From contig CM036628.1 of assembly GCA_020746105.1 (NCBI GenBank), forward strand, positions 20,541,191 to 20,605,190: a DNA stretch of 64,000 bases, given 5' to 3'. Of this stretch, positions 26,401-38,500 are shown one piece after another. The translations under genes and the position numbers were made by a program. A model generated the notes under the pieces. The model was not told where the DNA came from and ran no database searches. It saw only the letters and a program-made list of their open reading frames with translations. Positions within the stretch are counted from its first letter, which is position 1; every line of letters begins with the position of its first letter. This DNA comes from Trogon surrucura (lineage: Eukaryota > Chordata > Aves > Trogoniformes > Trogonidae).

Positions 26401-27082
26401 TTGTGCTGTACTCTGGAAAATGCAGATTGCTGATCTAACAGGTTGTAACTTCATACTTTCTCAAGTTAAATTTTCTCCTTTATGTGTTTCATGCTGCAGA
26501 ATGAATCAGCCTGTCCAGGTCAGCATAGCTTCAAATATGAAACAGTGGAAGGAGAAATGCAAGGACATGTGCATAGTTAACTTTCCATATATTTCCATCA
26601 TCTACAGCTATAAAAGGAGATGTAGGATATGGAATAAATTAATTGAGAAAAAAGCTTTGCTGTAGCAGACTTAAGAAAAGGGTTTGGCTAACTTGTTTTC
26701 CTTACTCTTCTTTTGGCTCTTGGTTTCAACTGGCTTTATGGTCTAATTCTTACCAGAAACAGTTGCATATAACCTCTTGGGACAGAAAAGCCCAGGTGCA
26801 ACAGAGCAATAATGAGCTCTGTACTTGGCCCTGGAGGTGGCATTTAAAATAAATTAAGAGACAGCTTAATGTGACAAGAACGGAACTTCTTGCTTCAAAA
26901 CCCCATTATTAATTATTATTTTCTCTTGTTATTTTTTCTCTTTATCACCAAGCTACTGTGTTGCCTACTTTCAGAACAACTATTTACACTTCCAAGCTCT
27001 CCATACACTAAATTCAGCATGCCTGTAGGTAGTAATACCACGATGTATACTCTTGCAGTGAAAGAAGGAAAAGCCAAAAGCT
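11477..27082. other. Non-coding sequence downstream of LPAR4, no gene recognised
   Basis: About 15.6 kb with no frame that resembles a known protein and no CR1 or SINE end that I could recognise. Simple tracts include a CA/A run at 16120-16142, T runs at about 19094-19110 and T19 at 19700-19718. Sequence is generally AT-rich, with many short chance frames on both strands. Confidence 0.5.
19700..19718. repeat. Poly(T) tract, T19
   Basis: An uninterrupted run of 19 T. The flanks do not show a recognisable SINE or processed gene copy, so it is listed only as a homopolymer. Confidence 0.9.
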
Positions 27083-27088
27083 TTTATT
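27083..27088 (-). other. Candidate LPAR4 poly(A) signal
   Basis: TTTATT on the plus strand gives AATAAA on the minus strand about 430 nt downstream of the LPAR4 stop codon. The span between 27089 and 27516 contains no recognisable gene and would be the 3' UTR. Signals further downstream could also be used, so this marks the nearest canonical hexamer rather than a proven end. Confidence 0.4.
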
Positions 27089-27516
27089 ATGCCTTTTTAA
27101 GCAAACATACATATTGTGTGAAGTTATTGAGTTAACATATGACGATGCGTCTCCAGAAGGCATGAAATATTGGCAGCTATCTTTAAGAAAATCAAAATTT
27201 TCTGTTTCCCAACTGGCACCATGTTAACTGCTGGGGGAAAAAAACACTGAATGTTGGCAACTTCTGACTGAAGAAGCTGTTCTGTTCCCTCTGTAGTTGG
27301 CACATCTGTTGTTACCCATCTGTAATCTCTAAAGGAGACCTGTTGGGATTTCTGTATTTCATATCCACCTGTTATATCTGGTAAGACCATCCCAGTGTAT
27401 TTGTCTACCAGTGTAGTTATCCCCCAGCAACTTCATTAACACCCTGTGTTGAACCCACGTATTCTGGGCCAACAATTTCACGCATGGTGGGGATAACTCC
27501 ACATGTAAACATCTCG

Positions 27517-28563
27517 CTAGAAATGCGATTCAGACGTTGGGTCTCCTCCGTTCGTAATAGCCTGGTCACTTATTTCATCCTGTGGTGCTGGTAGCGCAGT
27601 CTTTGTCAGAGGCATCTCAGTCTTGAAAAGAGAATCCATTTTTATCTGGGTTTTTATGTTGAAAGACTTCTGGAAGGATTCCGACGTGAAGTAATAGATG
27701 AAGGGGTCAAAGCAGCAGTTCATGGTCGCGATGCACAAGGTGATGGGGTACATTGTCCTCGCAAACCTCTCCAGGGAGCAGTTTGCTATCGCTTGGGACC
27801 GCACGAGGGCATACAAGAAGAGTATGGAATTGTAAGGCACAAAGCACACGACAAAAATGGCCACGTGCACAATGATCATTTTCAATACTTTCTCCTTGTT
27901 TGTCCCAATCTGAGACAAGGTGGCAGGTTTCCGGAGAGTCCTGAGAACCAAAGAAGAGCACGTGAGGTTGAGTAGCAAAGGAATTATGAACCCTACCACT
28001 TCAATAAATATTGTGATCTTAGACAGGTAGGTTTTCCAGATCCGTTTGGAAAAACCTTCGAAACAGGTTGTGCTGGTGTTGGAAACGTTGGTTGTGGAGA
28101 ACAACGAGGCTGAAATTCCGCCGCTAAGGACCAGTATCCAGACACCAGCACAGACGATGGCAGAATTTCTTCGGGTCCTAATGGTACGAGAGCGGAACGG
28201 GTAGACAATAGCGAGGAAACGGTCAACGCTAATGCAAGTGAGGAACAGCATGCTCCCGTAGATGTTGGTGAGAAACGCTGTACCGGAAATCTTGCACAGG
28301 CTGTCTCCGAAAGGCCAGTGCCTGTTGAAATTGTAGAAAATTTTAAAAGGCAAAGTGAACACGAAAAGCAAATCCGAAACGGCCAGGTTTGTCATGAAAA
28401 TGGCTGTTTCGCTTCGCATTTTCATCCGAAAGCAGAAAACGAAGAGGGAGGCACAGTTCGTAATCAAACCAAGGATGAAGACCACGCTGTACACTGCTCC
28501 GTACAAGTTGTACTTAAAGGAATCATCTGTCAAACAGGTATGGTTGTTGCTGTGGTTTCCCAT
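27517..28563 (-). CDS. LPAR4: Lysophosphatidic acid receptor 4 (class A GPCR), intronless coding exon
   Basis: This frame encodes a 348-residue seven-transmembrane receptor for lysophosphatidic acid at the plasma membrane. The family signals through G12/13, Gs, Gq and Gi (family knowledge). Visible in the protein: N-glycosylation sites at N3 and N7; TM1 about 21-45; TM2 54-76 with LAVSDLLF; the TM3/ECL2 disulfide pair C90 and C167; DRF (the DRY position) at 114-116; TM4 137-155; ECL2 glycosylation sites N159 and N162; TM5 183-206; TM6 227-249 with FVPYN at 241-245; TM7 with DPFIY at 286-290; and a Ser/Thr-containing tail. The core is nearly identical to mammalian LPAR4 as I recall it, closer than to LPAR6 or P2RY10. 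I chose the ATG at 28561-28563 because an in-frame TGA lies 11 codons upstream (28594-28596) and the site has G at -3 and G at +4. At 348 residues the protein is shorter than the mammalian one (about 370), see findings. The stop is TAG at 27517-27519. Confidence 0.97.
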   Translation of the reverse strand: MGNHSNNHTCLTDDSFKYNLYGAVYSVVFILGLITNCASLFVFCFRMKMRSETAIFMTNLAVSDLLFVFTLPFKIFYNFNRHWPFGDSLCKISGTAFLTNIYGSMLFLTCISVDRFLAIVYPFRSRTIRTRRNSAIVCAGVWILVLSGGISASLFSTTNVSNTSTTCFEGFSKRIWKTYLSKITIFIEVVGFIIPLLLNLTCSSLVLRTLRKPATLSQIGTNKEKVLKMIIVHVAIFVVCFVPYNSILFLYALVRSQAIANCSLERFARTMYPITLCIATMNCCFDPFIYYFTSESFQKSFNIKTQIKMDSLFKTEMPLTKTALPAPQDEISDQAITNGGDPTSESHF

Positions 28564-28619
28564 GCCAAGTTTGGGATGGGCTTCCAAAGGGCTTCAAAGT
28601 CTACTTCAGCGACATCCAT
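28530..28619 (-). other. Upstream ATG frame overlapping the LPAR4 start
   Basis: An ATG at 28617-28619 opens a 29-codon frame that runs through the LPAR4 start codon and ends at TGA 28530-28532, overlapping the receptor frame by 34 nt. Its context is weak (T at -3, G at +4), so scanning ribosomes could leak past it to the better-placed receptor ATG. It is either a true overlapping uORF or the relic of the ancestral LPAR4 N-terminus, cut off by a one-base frameshift: it starts 56 nt upstream of the receptor ATG, one base short of being in frame. Another ATG at 28613-28615 reads only four codons before a stop. Confidence 0.6.
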
Positions 28620-28646
28620 AAAATAAGGCAGTGACCTCTCTTCCTC
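28564..28646 (-). other. LPAR4: Predicted 5' UTR part of the LPAR4 terminal exon and its splice acceptor
   Basis: Read on the minus strand, the bases just beyond 28646 end in TGTGTTTCTTCAG, a good polypyrimidine tract plus AG. The AG occupies 28647-28648, so the exon would begin at 28646 and carry 83 nt of leader before the receptor ATG. Vertebrate LPAR4 genes typically keep the whole coding region in the last exon with a non-coding exon upstream, which fits. The acceptor is predicted from sequence only. Confidence 0.55.
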
Positions 28647-31600
28647 CTGAAGAAACACATTCCAGGAAGGTGGCTTTGACGCCTTGCTACCACGTCTCCA
28701 TCACGAATCCTTTCGTCCTAGAGGAAAGAGAAACAGATGCCGTCAGACTTGCAACCTGCTACCGCCTAAAGTGGTGGTTCCAGAGGACGTGTACTCTTGT
28801 CTTTCCAAACGAATGGATGCGCAGACAAGACCAACAATTAGTTTTCAGGGTAGTCTTTATAAATTCCCCTCTTACTGGGATTTTTCAAAGTTGAACACAG
28901 CGGTTACTGTACTCAACTTTCCCACCCCCAACACTCCCTCGTTCTCCTATTGGAAGGAGAGCGATGGCGAATTCCAACTTTCCGCTTGGAAAGTTTTTGC
29001 TTGAAAATTTGAGATGGAATCAGCCCAGTGTGTTTGGAAAGAAATTAAATCGCGGACCTGCGATGTTGCCCAGGTATAGAATCGGTCTGAAACGCTCACC
29101 TAAACTGGTAACGAGAGGAGAAAGAAGCTGAAAGCTTCAGTGTTTGTGCAGAAATGGATGTTCTATGGCTTTTTAACCTTTTTGAATGCAAAAGTATTTA
29201 AAAAACCAAAACAAACACCAAACCTAGGTCAACAAAGCACTGCTTTGCCTTTTTTTTCTATGTGAAAATAGGAGCACCTTCACCCATGTTTTTCAGAGTG
29301 AAAACCTGAAATGTTGTATTTCAGGGATGTTTTCAAAAATACTTTCCAAAGTTACGCTTGCCACTTTTGGAAAATGTTGCTTTTTTTCTTTTTTCCTTAA
29401 AAATTTCCGCAAAAATAGCTTTGCTTTCAGAAGGACTCTTTGTTTTGCAAATACAGAATACTTTGCTGAAGCCCTCTAAGCTCTACTAACAGCTTCATTG
29501 AATTTCTACTCTTTGTCAAGGTTCAGCACCTGAAACTTGGGAAATGTCATAAATTACGCTCTTGTAGGGACTTATCCCCATTCAGCAAGCTTTAGAGAAG
29601 CAGAGAGTTGAAGCAAGCCTGCTGTTTGTTGGAAATGAGTGCTTTCTGAACTGTCTTGATGTTCTCTTGTTTTAAGTGGTGTTGCTAAGGTCTGTGAGGA
29701 TGAGGAGTTGGAAAACCTCGCTGGAGCGGGGAGGGTCTGTGAGCTGGGATGTGAGCAGGGCAGCCGGTACATCTTGGAAATGTGGAGCAGAGTTGGATAA
29801 TGAAGGGAAAGATCTTTGCCTCGTGGACTACAGCAAACCAGCTACAGAACAAAGTTTGTAATCTTCTCATAACCTAAGAAACATCTTAGTAGTTACAGCT
29901 GTGGAGTAATTTAGAGAGATGAAACCCCTGCAAAGAGTAGGATCCTCTCCAGAAAGTGATCCTCTGACAATGTAGCAACCGAGCAAGCTTGCATTAAAGG
30001 TTGAAATAGCAACATGTAAACAAATAAGCTCAGGGAGAAAACATGGAATCAAGACAATTTTGGATGCAAACTGCTCAAAATCAAATCGTTTCCATATGGA
30101 AAAGCTCACGCTGGCAGCTGCTCTTGCACGCAGGCTGTCGGTGAGTCAGCTGGTAAAATGTCAAGTGTTGAGACGGATGCAACAGCCAGGGCTTTGCCAG
30201 ATGGAAGGTGTGAGTTCTGCCCTCACCTGGGAGTGCCTAGAACTTTCAACACCCAAAAAGATGACTTGGGACTGACTCTGAGGTGCCTTCTCTTTGCGGG
30301 GGGTGGTGCTCTCTGCAGGCTGAGGTGGGGGAGCAGTGTTTCGTGCTGGTTTGCTGCTTGCTGTGCGTGCCTTCAGCTACTGGAATTCCCTGTGATTTTC
30401 ATAGGTGGCTTTGGTGCACGCTCCTCACCTTATTTAGTAAATTCTTCCTTTGTCTTAGTTGCATTTTGAGTTACACGTTCGCTATGATATCCTGCACGAG
30501 CAAGTGTTCAAACCTGAAGCAAATATGCCCTTATCTGATTGCTGTTGACTGTGTGGCAATGAACTTTATTGTTAAATGACCTACCAAAAAAGATACTAAA
30601 TGTTTAAGCTTATGGAAAGGATAGCAGTAAAATCTCTAAAGTATGCTTTCTCTGATTATGTAGTAACCTAAATATGTGAGGGTCTCACCTATAAAATGTC
30701 TTTAAGCAAGAACTTGGTTGGTTTCAAAAGGGCACATGAGCCCCAACAGGAACAGCTGTGCCTGTTAGCTTAACCCTCAGTCTAATGTGTTGAATTCTTG
30801 GCTTATAAATCCCTTTTAGTAAAGAAAGAGACTGCGTGTTATCTCCACCAGCAGCAATTTTTGTTTATAGTGAAATGTAACCTCCATAAATAACCCAGGT
30901 GTGCCAGGCTCTCCTGGTCCAGGCTTTGTCGCTGGGGAGCTTTGAGAGGGACTGGATGTCCTTTGGAACCTTCCATAGCCATGGGAGGGCAATGGACACC
31001 CCCCTTTCCAATCTGAGCAGCCGGGTCAGGATTTTGGCTGTTCCTCAAAACACCGCCTGACGCAGCAGGTTTGAAAGGCGGCTTTCAAATTCTTACCTTT
31101 GCTGCTGCCACACGTGCTCGTCGCCAGCAGCCTGACCCAGATACTCACTGCACGGGAGAAAAGATGCTCGATGGCTCGATCCTTTTTTTCCTGCCATCAG
31201 ACAGCCCACAGGGTCAAATACCAGTTTTTGTTGTTGTGTTTTGTTTTGTTTTTCTCGTGTGTAAGTCTATGGAATTGCTCACCAGCGACTGCCTGGCTAA
31301 GTTATGATCTTTTAAAATATAGGCTGTTTACCCATCTCCCACTGAGGTGTTTAAACAGGCTGACAAGTTGCTTTGAAACTCAGCCACGTGCTGTAAATTC
31401 TGCGGCATGTCTACAGATTTAGTTTTCTGAATGCAAAATCCACTTTCCCTCCTTTTCCGCTAAGGATTAAAGCAGCAGCCTGCTCTTCGTGTGCACCACG
31501 TTCGCTGCTATGGCCTGGGAAAAAAAGCCACAAAACTAGCAATGCACTTTAAAACGCTGAGTTAAGTGAGTATAAAGAAAACCACTTTACCTTTCTGTAT

Positions 31601-32759
31601 TTCATGCAGACCAAGACTTTAAATCTTGTATCTGACCTGGGGGACAGTATGTGAGGGGAGGGTGTCAGGAGTGGTACCGTAGGGGAAGATACAGCCCGTT
31701 TAGCCTGGCAATATTGAGAATATTCTCTCCTGTGCCAAGGGTGGTACAAGCAAACCTACAGCAGCTGTCACTTACGTAACCCTGTTGCTCTCAAGAGTTA
31801 TGAAGCTGGGTTCAGCAAAGTACCTAATGGGGTTTGTTCCCATGTGCCTTTTATTGTAGAGAGATCCCCTGTCCTCTGTGTGCTGAAATCAAGGAAAGCT
31901 TCTACGTGTTACTTCCTATGGTGCATGAGTATCCTGTTTACACTTCTTTTGTTTCCTCCTCCTGGCATCCCAAGAAACCTTCAAAACAGCCAGTTTGCAG
32001 CTTAATTCAGTGCAGGTAAAACCCAGACTTTAAATTCAGATTCTGTACTTCCATTAAGCCCATCCTTTCCACTTCGTACACGTGCCCTTCTACGCAAGCT
32101 CATCAAACTCAGGTCAAAAAAAAAAAAAACAACACCCAGTGTGGAGTTTGGGACTGACATTTCTGCATCTTCACATTTTCTTTTTGTCACACGAGATGCA
32201 AGATTAATTTTATCAGTCTGAATACGTAGGGCATCCTGGGGGTGTTCGTTCAAATAGCTGAACACCGCAAAGCCTTTCCTTGTGAGGTCTGATACAGACC
32301 GAACGCCGAAAACTTTTCACATCTGAAGGATCTCTTTCTAGATTATCATGGTGTGTACTCAGGTGATCTTTAAATCTTGCAAGACAAAGATTTTTCTAAG
32401 AACAGAGGCTAAAAACTGACAGATCAAAAGACGGGGATCCTGGAGGTTTGGGGGTTTTTCTCTGGGTTTTGTCCAGAAATGTCGCTAGGTTATGGCAGCA
32501 CTTGTCATGTTTTGATGCAGTCTCAAACCCTGACCTTGGAAACAAGCCTGGGCATTATGCCTTCTCTTGACAAGAACTACATTCATTAGAGAGTTTTCAC
32601 TTCCCTGTTGCTCGCCCAGTAGGTACAAGGATCGTACGATGTGTAACTCACTCCCACCTCGGAGCCCAGGGCTGCGGCTTTACAACCACCAGCGCTGTCA
32701 CGTCTTCAATTTCTTGGGTTTTATTTCCCTCTGTTCCACTTTAATTATGCAGAAGGCTC

Positions 32760-32778
32760 AAAAAAAAAAAAAAAAAAA
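32760..32778. repeat. Poly(A) tract, A19
   Basis: An uninterrupted run of 19 A, on the antisense side of the predicted LPAR4 intron. I looked upstream for a processed pseudogene or LINE/SINE body that it might terminate and saw none. Confidence 0.9.
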
Positions 32779-33003
32779 GGTTTTCTTGGTTCAGGGAAGG
32801 GGAGTTGTTTGGGGTTTTTGAGGTTTTTTGCATAGGTGATAATTCTGCACTGTTTTCCTGAGCTCAGGGAAAGCTGCACCCGCTACAGCAGGACCCGGCT
32901 GCCAAATGTCTGGGGATGGGAAAGGTCTTTGGACACCAAGTTCGGGGTTGGCTTTGAAATGGAGTGGCTGTGAGCCCTCCATCCACCCCAGAGCTTCTTG
33001 CAT

Positions 33004-33102
33004 GTCACAGTCACCGTTGTCTGCATCCCTTCCCCGGTCACAGCCACCGTCGTCTGCGTCCCTTCCCCAGTCACAGTCACCTTCGTCTGTGTCCCTTCCC
33101 CG
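33004..33102. repeat. Minisatellite, three 33-bp units
   Basis: Three head-to-tail units begin with GTCACAG at 33004, 33037 and 33070. Each is 33 bp and they differ by only a few bases (about 85-90% identical). Because 33 is a multiple of three, the frames stay open across the array and produce an 11-residue repeat rich in Asp and Gly (GRDADDGGCDR-like) on the minus strand. The translated repeat is most likely only a consequence of the unit length. Confidence 0.9.
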
Positions 33103-36100
33103 GTGCGGCAGGAGCAGCAGAAGGGGTGGGATTAGCAGAAACGAAGCAGCTGCCAGTAAACAAAGCACTATTGACTATAGGAAGCAATGGAAAGTAGAAA
33201 TGCTTTAATCTCTTTCGTTTACTAATCCGGAGCGATGCATCTGAGAACAGTAGGAAAGAAGGAGAAGTGTGGCTTTGAAGTCCAGCAGAGGTTTCTGGAG
33301 CTTCAAAGAGCCATTCTTCCCTGGGTTTTATCGGAGTGAATGCCCAGCCCGTATGCTGGGCAAAAGAGGGATGTCTGCTGGCTATTAGCATAAAAGACAA
33401 GGCAGGAAGGCTCTTATTCATGGCTTTGACACTTATTGTGCAAGGTCTTCAATACCGGTGGTACTTTCATTCCCTGGTGTTTGCCGTGGGTGTACCAACA
33501 GCTCCCACACCTGATGGGAAAATGAAATCCTATGTAATCGTTTTGGTTTCACCGTTTGCTTTTCAAATCCTCTTTGACAGAAGAAACCCAAAACGCATTT
33601 CCTTCCCTTCCCGCAGCTGCCAGGAGTGGGACGGGGTGGGAGCCCCCCGGCTGCTCCTTTCCTCCCTGCCCAGGGTGGCTTCGGCTTCCCCAGAACCCCG
33701 CAGCCCCTCCAAGTCCAGCTCCTTTCTGTCACCTGGGTGTCACTGAGCAAACTGCAGCAGCATCCCACGTTAAATCTTCTCCGAGGTGGAGCAGGGAAGT
33801 GGGAACATGAACCTATCGGGCCTGATCCTAAAAGCACTCTCCTTTTTTCCTTTTTTTTCTCTTTTTTCTTTTTTTATTTTAATTGGTCGGCAATGCCGTT
33901 GTCTCCTAACTGTCCTCTGAGACTTACAAAGCATTTCCTGCTGGTGGTGACTTCTCTGTGCTGTATCTGTTTTGTATTGAGCTAATTAAAATGTTTCCTT
34001 CTGAAGAGAATAGTGGACTGACTTACCCCATATTCAGCCACTGATCCTCAGGGCATGACTCTCTCTTTGTTTTCGCTGAGAATGTCTCTCTCCATTTACA
34101 TCACCCCTTTAACCCTTGGTGTGCTCTGGCTTTCCCCGTCCGCTGCTGCTTCCAGAAGGTCTGCTCCACGGGCCCAGAAATGACAGAATTCACCCCAAAC
34201 TTCCCAGCAAAGTTTGCGTTATTTTATTCTTGCAAGAGGGACTTCTTTGCTTGCGAAGGAATTCTGCTCTTTTTGATCCTCAGGTCTCTCACTAAGGGAG
34301 ATTTCTTTATAATAGCATGGCTAGATTCAATAGAGAGTGGGATAAAAGAAGCTCTGGAGGCAAAGAAAGAACTGATGAAAAGCAGTTGCACTGTTTGACC
34401 GTGTTGTTTTCGCTCAGGAGCAGAAGTTGGTGATGGAGGTAGCTGTGTCTTTGATGTAGTCCTGTTTATTTACAAAGTGTGGTTAAGGAAAAAAAAAAAA
34501 AAATAAGAGAGTCCTGTTTCCCTGAATCACTGGGGGAATCCAACAACAGGACTCAGTTTATTTGCTTACAGTTCCAAAAGGCTTTCCAGTCAGCGTCTTG
34601 CCCAAAAGGCTTCCTTTCTTTGCTCGCTCGGACACAATTTCCAGTGGTTCCTTGGCAGTCGCTTGGCTTTTGGGCTCCTTGTTGCCTTTTCTCAGAGACT
34701 GCCACCGCATGAAGCCATCCTTTCACCCCAGCCTTGTTTGACAGCTCTCGCCCAGAGCCCTGCAATCCTTTTGCTGAAGCAGGAGAGCTGAACTTTCACC
34801 TCTGTTTATCCAAAAATTATAGGCTTTTTTTTTTTTTTTCCTTTTGCATACACTAACACCAACAAGCTTCCACCCGGGTGCCAGCGCCGCAGCACAAACG
34901 CCTATTTCAGCTGCTGTGAGCTAAACCAGGCGCAAGGAGACGCGGCTGTTTCCTCGTGGGTGCTGAGCGCAGCCCTTCAGCTCCTGCTCTGGTGCTCAGG
35001 ATGTGTCCCTGGCATGTATTTACTGGAGGGAGTTGATAAAACAGGGCTTTGTTCTCTCAGGCTGCTTTATTCCAGGGAGGGAAAAGAGTTTGAGACCTCT
35101 CTGACAGCTGGGTGGGTATTGTCAGCCTTCATTTCATTTGCTCCAGCGGGTCCCCTCCCTGTTCACCTCGGTGCAAGAAATTTGAAGGCGTCACCGGGGT
35201 TTTCGTGTCGTCTTCCTCCTCTCTGGGTGGGAAAATATTAAGGTCTTGAAAAACAGTCGGTGCTGTATAGTGAAAGGGATGCGTGAGGAAGCACAGCAGG
35301 CAGCTACGCTGTAGTAAGAACTCGAGAGGGTAAATTTGCACAAGTGCGTTAAAGAAGAAATGGCTTCACAAAGCAAAAATATCAAATCTTGGCCAGCGAG
35401 TGATGTTTCTGTACTGAAGCTTCTTAGAAATCAGGTTTCTAATAATGAGAGGAGGGAAATTCTATTTTGGCATTCTATTTGGCATTGCATCAGGGATGCT
35501 GCTTTTACTGCTAAATATGGTAAATTCCATTTACCGTGTAAAAGCAAATGTACGCTGGGGCACAAGATGGTGTCCTATCTGCAGGTTCAAGGAATTTAAA
35601 TGGGAGTATTATTAGATGAAGACATGAGCTTCCATTGTGGCTCTCTATTTACGGGTGCAACAGGTACTCAAAATATTCTGAGATCCTGTTATGTACAGGG
35701 AGAGCAACCTGCTCTGTCGCTAGCAGGAACAAAGGTGTTGGGACTTTGGGACTGATGAATGTCCCTAAGCTTCACTTGCCAAGATAAAGAGACTCTCCTC
35801 TTTCTATAAAACCAAGCCAAACCATTACAAATAATTCAGAAAACTTTCCTGGCGGCTGGGGTCAGCTAAGGCTAGCCTGGCTGTGAAGCGCTGTGCATCT
35901 TTACCCCCTTTTATGGGGCTGAACTGAGAAAGATGGGGCATTAGAGGAAGTCTCGCGGAGCCACTGTCTGTTCTCGGGAATAAAGAGCTGCCTCTTTGCA
36001 AGGAGAGAATTTGCCTTTTGTGAAAGGTGGTGGCTCTCCTTTCCGCGAGACTAAATCGGATCCTTGTTTACGGAGGAGGAGCGAAACGCAAAGGAGCAGA

Positions 36101-37549
36101 GTGAGTCTCTGCACGCACGCTTGACCTGGAAAGACCTAACGGAGGCTGGATGTGAGCTCCAGGAGCCATCCTCTCCCACCCCAGCCCATGTTTGGGACAG
36201 CTCATTTGTGGTCCCTGTGTGAGCCACCGGGCTGGGACCACCACGTCACCTGTGTCCACCTGGCCAGCAATGCTCAGACGTAGGGGACAGTGCCGATACT
36301 CAGCTATGCTTTAACCAGGGTTAAAGCCTGTACAGATGCATCCAAAACATTGGGAAAAACACATCTGGCTGACTGAAAGGGAATGGGTAGCTAAGTTCAG
36401 GCTTTAGTTCTGTTTGTTTGTCACCATAGAGCTGAGCTCTTCGCTCCACAGTTTGAAAGACACTGATTTTCATTGATTGACCTAAGCCCACCTAACGAGG
36501 AATCGTATTTTTAGTCTCAAAGGATTAAAGTGGAGTTGTATGCTCAGCCTCCCCCTCCCTCCCTCCTGTGTTTTTCACAACACAGGAGAAATTCAGAAAA
36601 AAAATTCAGAAGCTTTGGACCCCCTAAAGTGCCGAGGTTAGTATCCTGCCTGTTCTGTTTTAGCCCTCAGATGGCTAGTAAGGGAAAAAGAGATGTAAAA
36701 ATGCTACAAGGAGGGGGGAACATCCTTGTCACAGACCTGTGAACTTTGCACTTCCCATCCTAGGGGTTTTACTGTGCTGCTCATATAGGGGAGCAATACA
36801 CAAACACACAATTGTCTCCTCTCAACCCAAGGATTCAGGAGTGTCATTAAAAACAAAACTTTTCTTGCAAATTCTGCAGAGGGCTTACATTGTGTTAAAT
36901 TCTGTCTCTTCCAGACAGCTGCATCTCTAGATTAAGTATGCTGCTCATCATCCATTTTACTTCTGATGCCAGTATTTTCTATCTGTATTTGAATTTTTTC
37001 TCGTGGAATTTTGCCACTGAGCTTAAAAGGAGTAGATTTGAGCCAGGAATGAAAGCCAAAGTGATAAATATTTTTTTTTCAACGTTTTGCAGTATAAATA
37101 TATAACTTACTTCCTAATTATAATGTAGTTTGTAGGAACCAGTTCTCACGTTATGTGAAGCTGAAAGCACGTATCACTGCAAGCTGGAAGTCTAAGTTTA
37201 TGCCACGCTTATATACAACCCCTTCTTAAGTTTATGTTGAAGCGTATACGAAAGATACTGACTTTAAGTAAAAAAAACCAAACCCTCCAACCAAGGGATA
37301 TTTTTCACATATCTGAAACAAAACAACAGGGGTGGAAAAGTCCTTAACTTGTCATCTGCAGTGACACAATGAGAATTATGATGTGAATTAATTCCCCTGC
37401 AACAGTTCGGAGGAGTAGCTCGCACAGTAATTACTTTCCGAAAACTTGAGAGATCATCTTTCCCACTTTGAACAGAAACCTTCCCCTCTCCCATCCCGGC
37501 TCAAGTAAGAGGAATGAGATCTGAAAAAAACATCGCTAATCTCCATTGA

Positions 37550-38210
37550 AATGTACGACTCGAGCCCATCCCCGGCTGGTTTTATCCCAGGGATTTGTCC
37601 GAGCCTTCGCATTGCGGAAAACGCCACCATCCTTGTTGGGTTTTCCGAGCTGACGTGAAATCTGGATGCTTCTCTGTCGCTGAGTTAGAGAGGGAGGAAA
37701 TAGAAACTTACCCCGGCGGAGCGGCTGGGGCTGAGCTGCTGCCCCCGGCTCGGCGGGCGTCAGCCCGATCCCACCCTGACAGCCCCCATGGATCCTCTCT
37801 CCTCTTGCGCCGGGTAGTCCGTGGGCTCGCCTTTTCTTAAAAGTTGACCCGCTCATCTTTTAAAACCTCGAGCGGCCGGCAGCCTCCTGCCTTCCTTTGT
37901 TCGGAGAGGAAACAAAACGGGCTGAGCGCCGCGGCCATCGTGTCTTGGGGAAAAGGGGACGCGATGTCTGGGCAGGGTCTGTGGGCAGGGGCGACTCGTG
38001 GGGGTCTCGATAGGAAACGTTTTCCATTGGGCTGGGACGTGCTATTAACGCCTTGAGCCCGCCCCGCGCCGGGTGCCTCTCGCCAGGCTGTATTTGCAGA
38101 TCCCAGTCCTGAATTGGCAGCTTCCAGGACAACCCGACAATGGGGAACGCGGATTTCCTGAGCAATAATGAGCTGGTGGACACAAGCCCTCTGCACCGGG
38201 CACGGTAACG
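37550..38210. promoter_or_regulatory. CpG-rich block, candidate LPAR4 promoter
   Basis: This is the CpG-rich stretch nearest to LPAR4 on its upstream side, with clusters such as GCGGAGCGGC and CTCGGCGGGCG near 37.71-37.76 kb and GCGCCGCGGCC near 37.93 kb. The sequence from 28.6 to 37.5 kb has far fewer CpGs. The block lies about 9-9.6 kb upstream of the LPAR4 coding exon, close to the spacing I recall for the human gene, which spans roughly 11 kb. No other gene is visible that it could serve. Assignment to LPAR4 is inference. Confidence 0.5.
37712..37830 (-). other. LPAR4: Candidate LPAR4 non-coding exon 1 (donor at 37711)
   Basis: On the minus strand a TTTTAAAA box at 37858-37865 is followed about 30 nt later by CpG-rich sequence, which ends in a consensus donor GGG|GTAAGT with the GTAAGT at 37706-37711. 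This gives a possible first exon of about 120 nt and, with the acceptor at 28647, an intron of about 9.1 kb. The exon would hold one short upstream frame: ATG at 37786-37788, nine codons, then TGA. The transcription start is a guess from the position of the AT box; the donor match is the strongest part. Confidence 0.35.
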
Positions 38211-38500
38211 AGCAGGGGAAAAGCTGGTTAAATCTCAGATTAGGTTGGTTTTTTTTTTTCCTTTGCACGGCCAGGATTGTTTTTCCTTCCAATTAAAAGA
38301 CAAAAAAAAAAATCAAAAAGCGAGGAGGAGAGGGGGGAGCTGGGGAGGGGGAAGGCTAGGGAGCTGCAAAGCAAAGCTGGCTGTAAAAGTAAAACAGCTT
38401 CCTAAACAGAAAGGGGTTGGTTTTTTTCAGGTTGGGGTTTGCTCGAGTATTTCTTTCTAATCTTTTCAAAGGAGCTGACTATGACAGTCTGGGCTCTCAT

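Larger units (their letters stand above)
28647..37711 (-). other. Predicted LPAR4 intron, no other gene seen
   Basis: This span holds no frame with recognisable homology. It contains the 33-bp minisatellite at 33004-33102, an A19 tract at 32760-32778, a long pyrimidine-rich run at about 33840-33885 and a T15 run at 34825-34839. I see no CR1 or SINE insertion in it, although CR1 fragments or SINEs occur on both sides. The intron boundaries depend on the predicted donor and acceptor. Confidence 0.4.

Noticed and set aside
27124..27390. Minus-strand frame of 88 codons downstream of LPAR4
   Set aside because: Lies in the predicted LPAR4 3' UTR and shows no domain.
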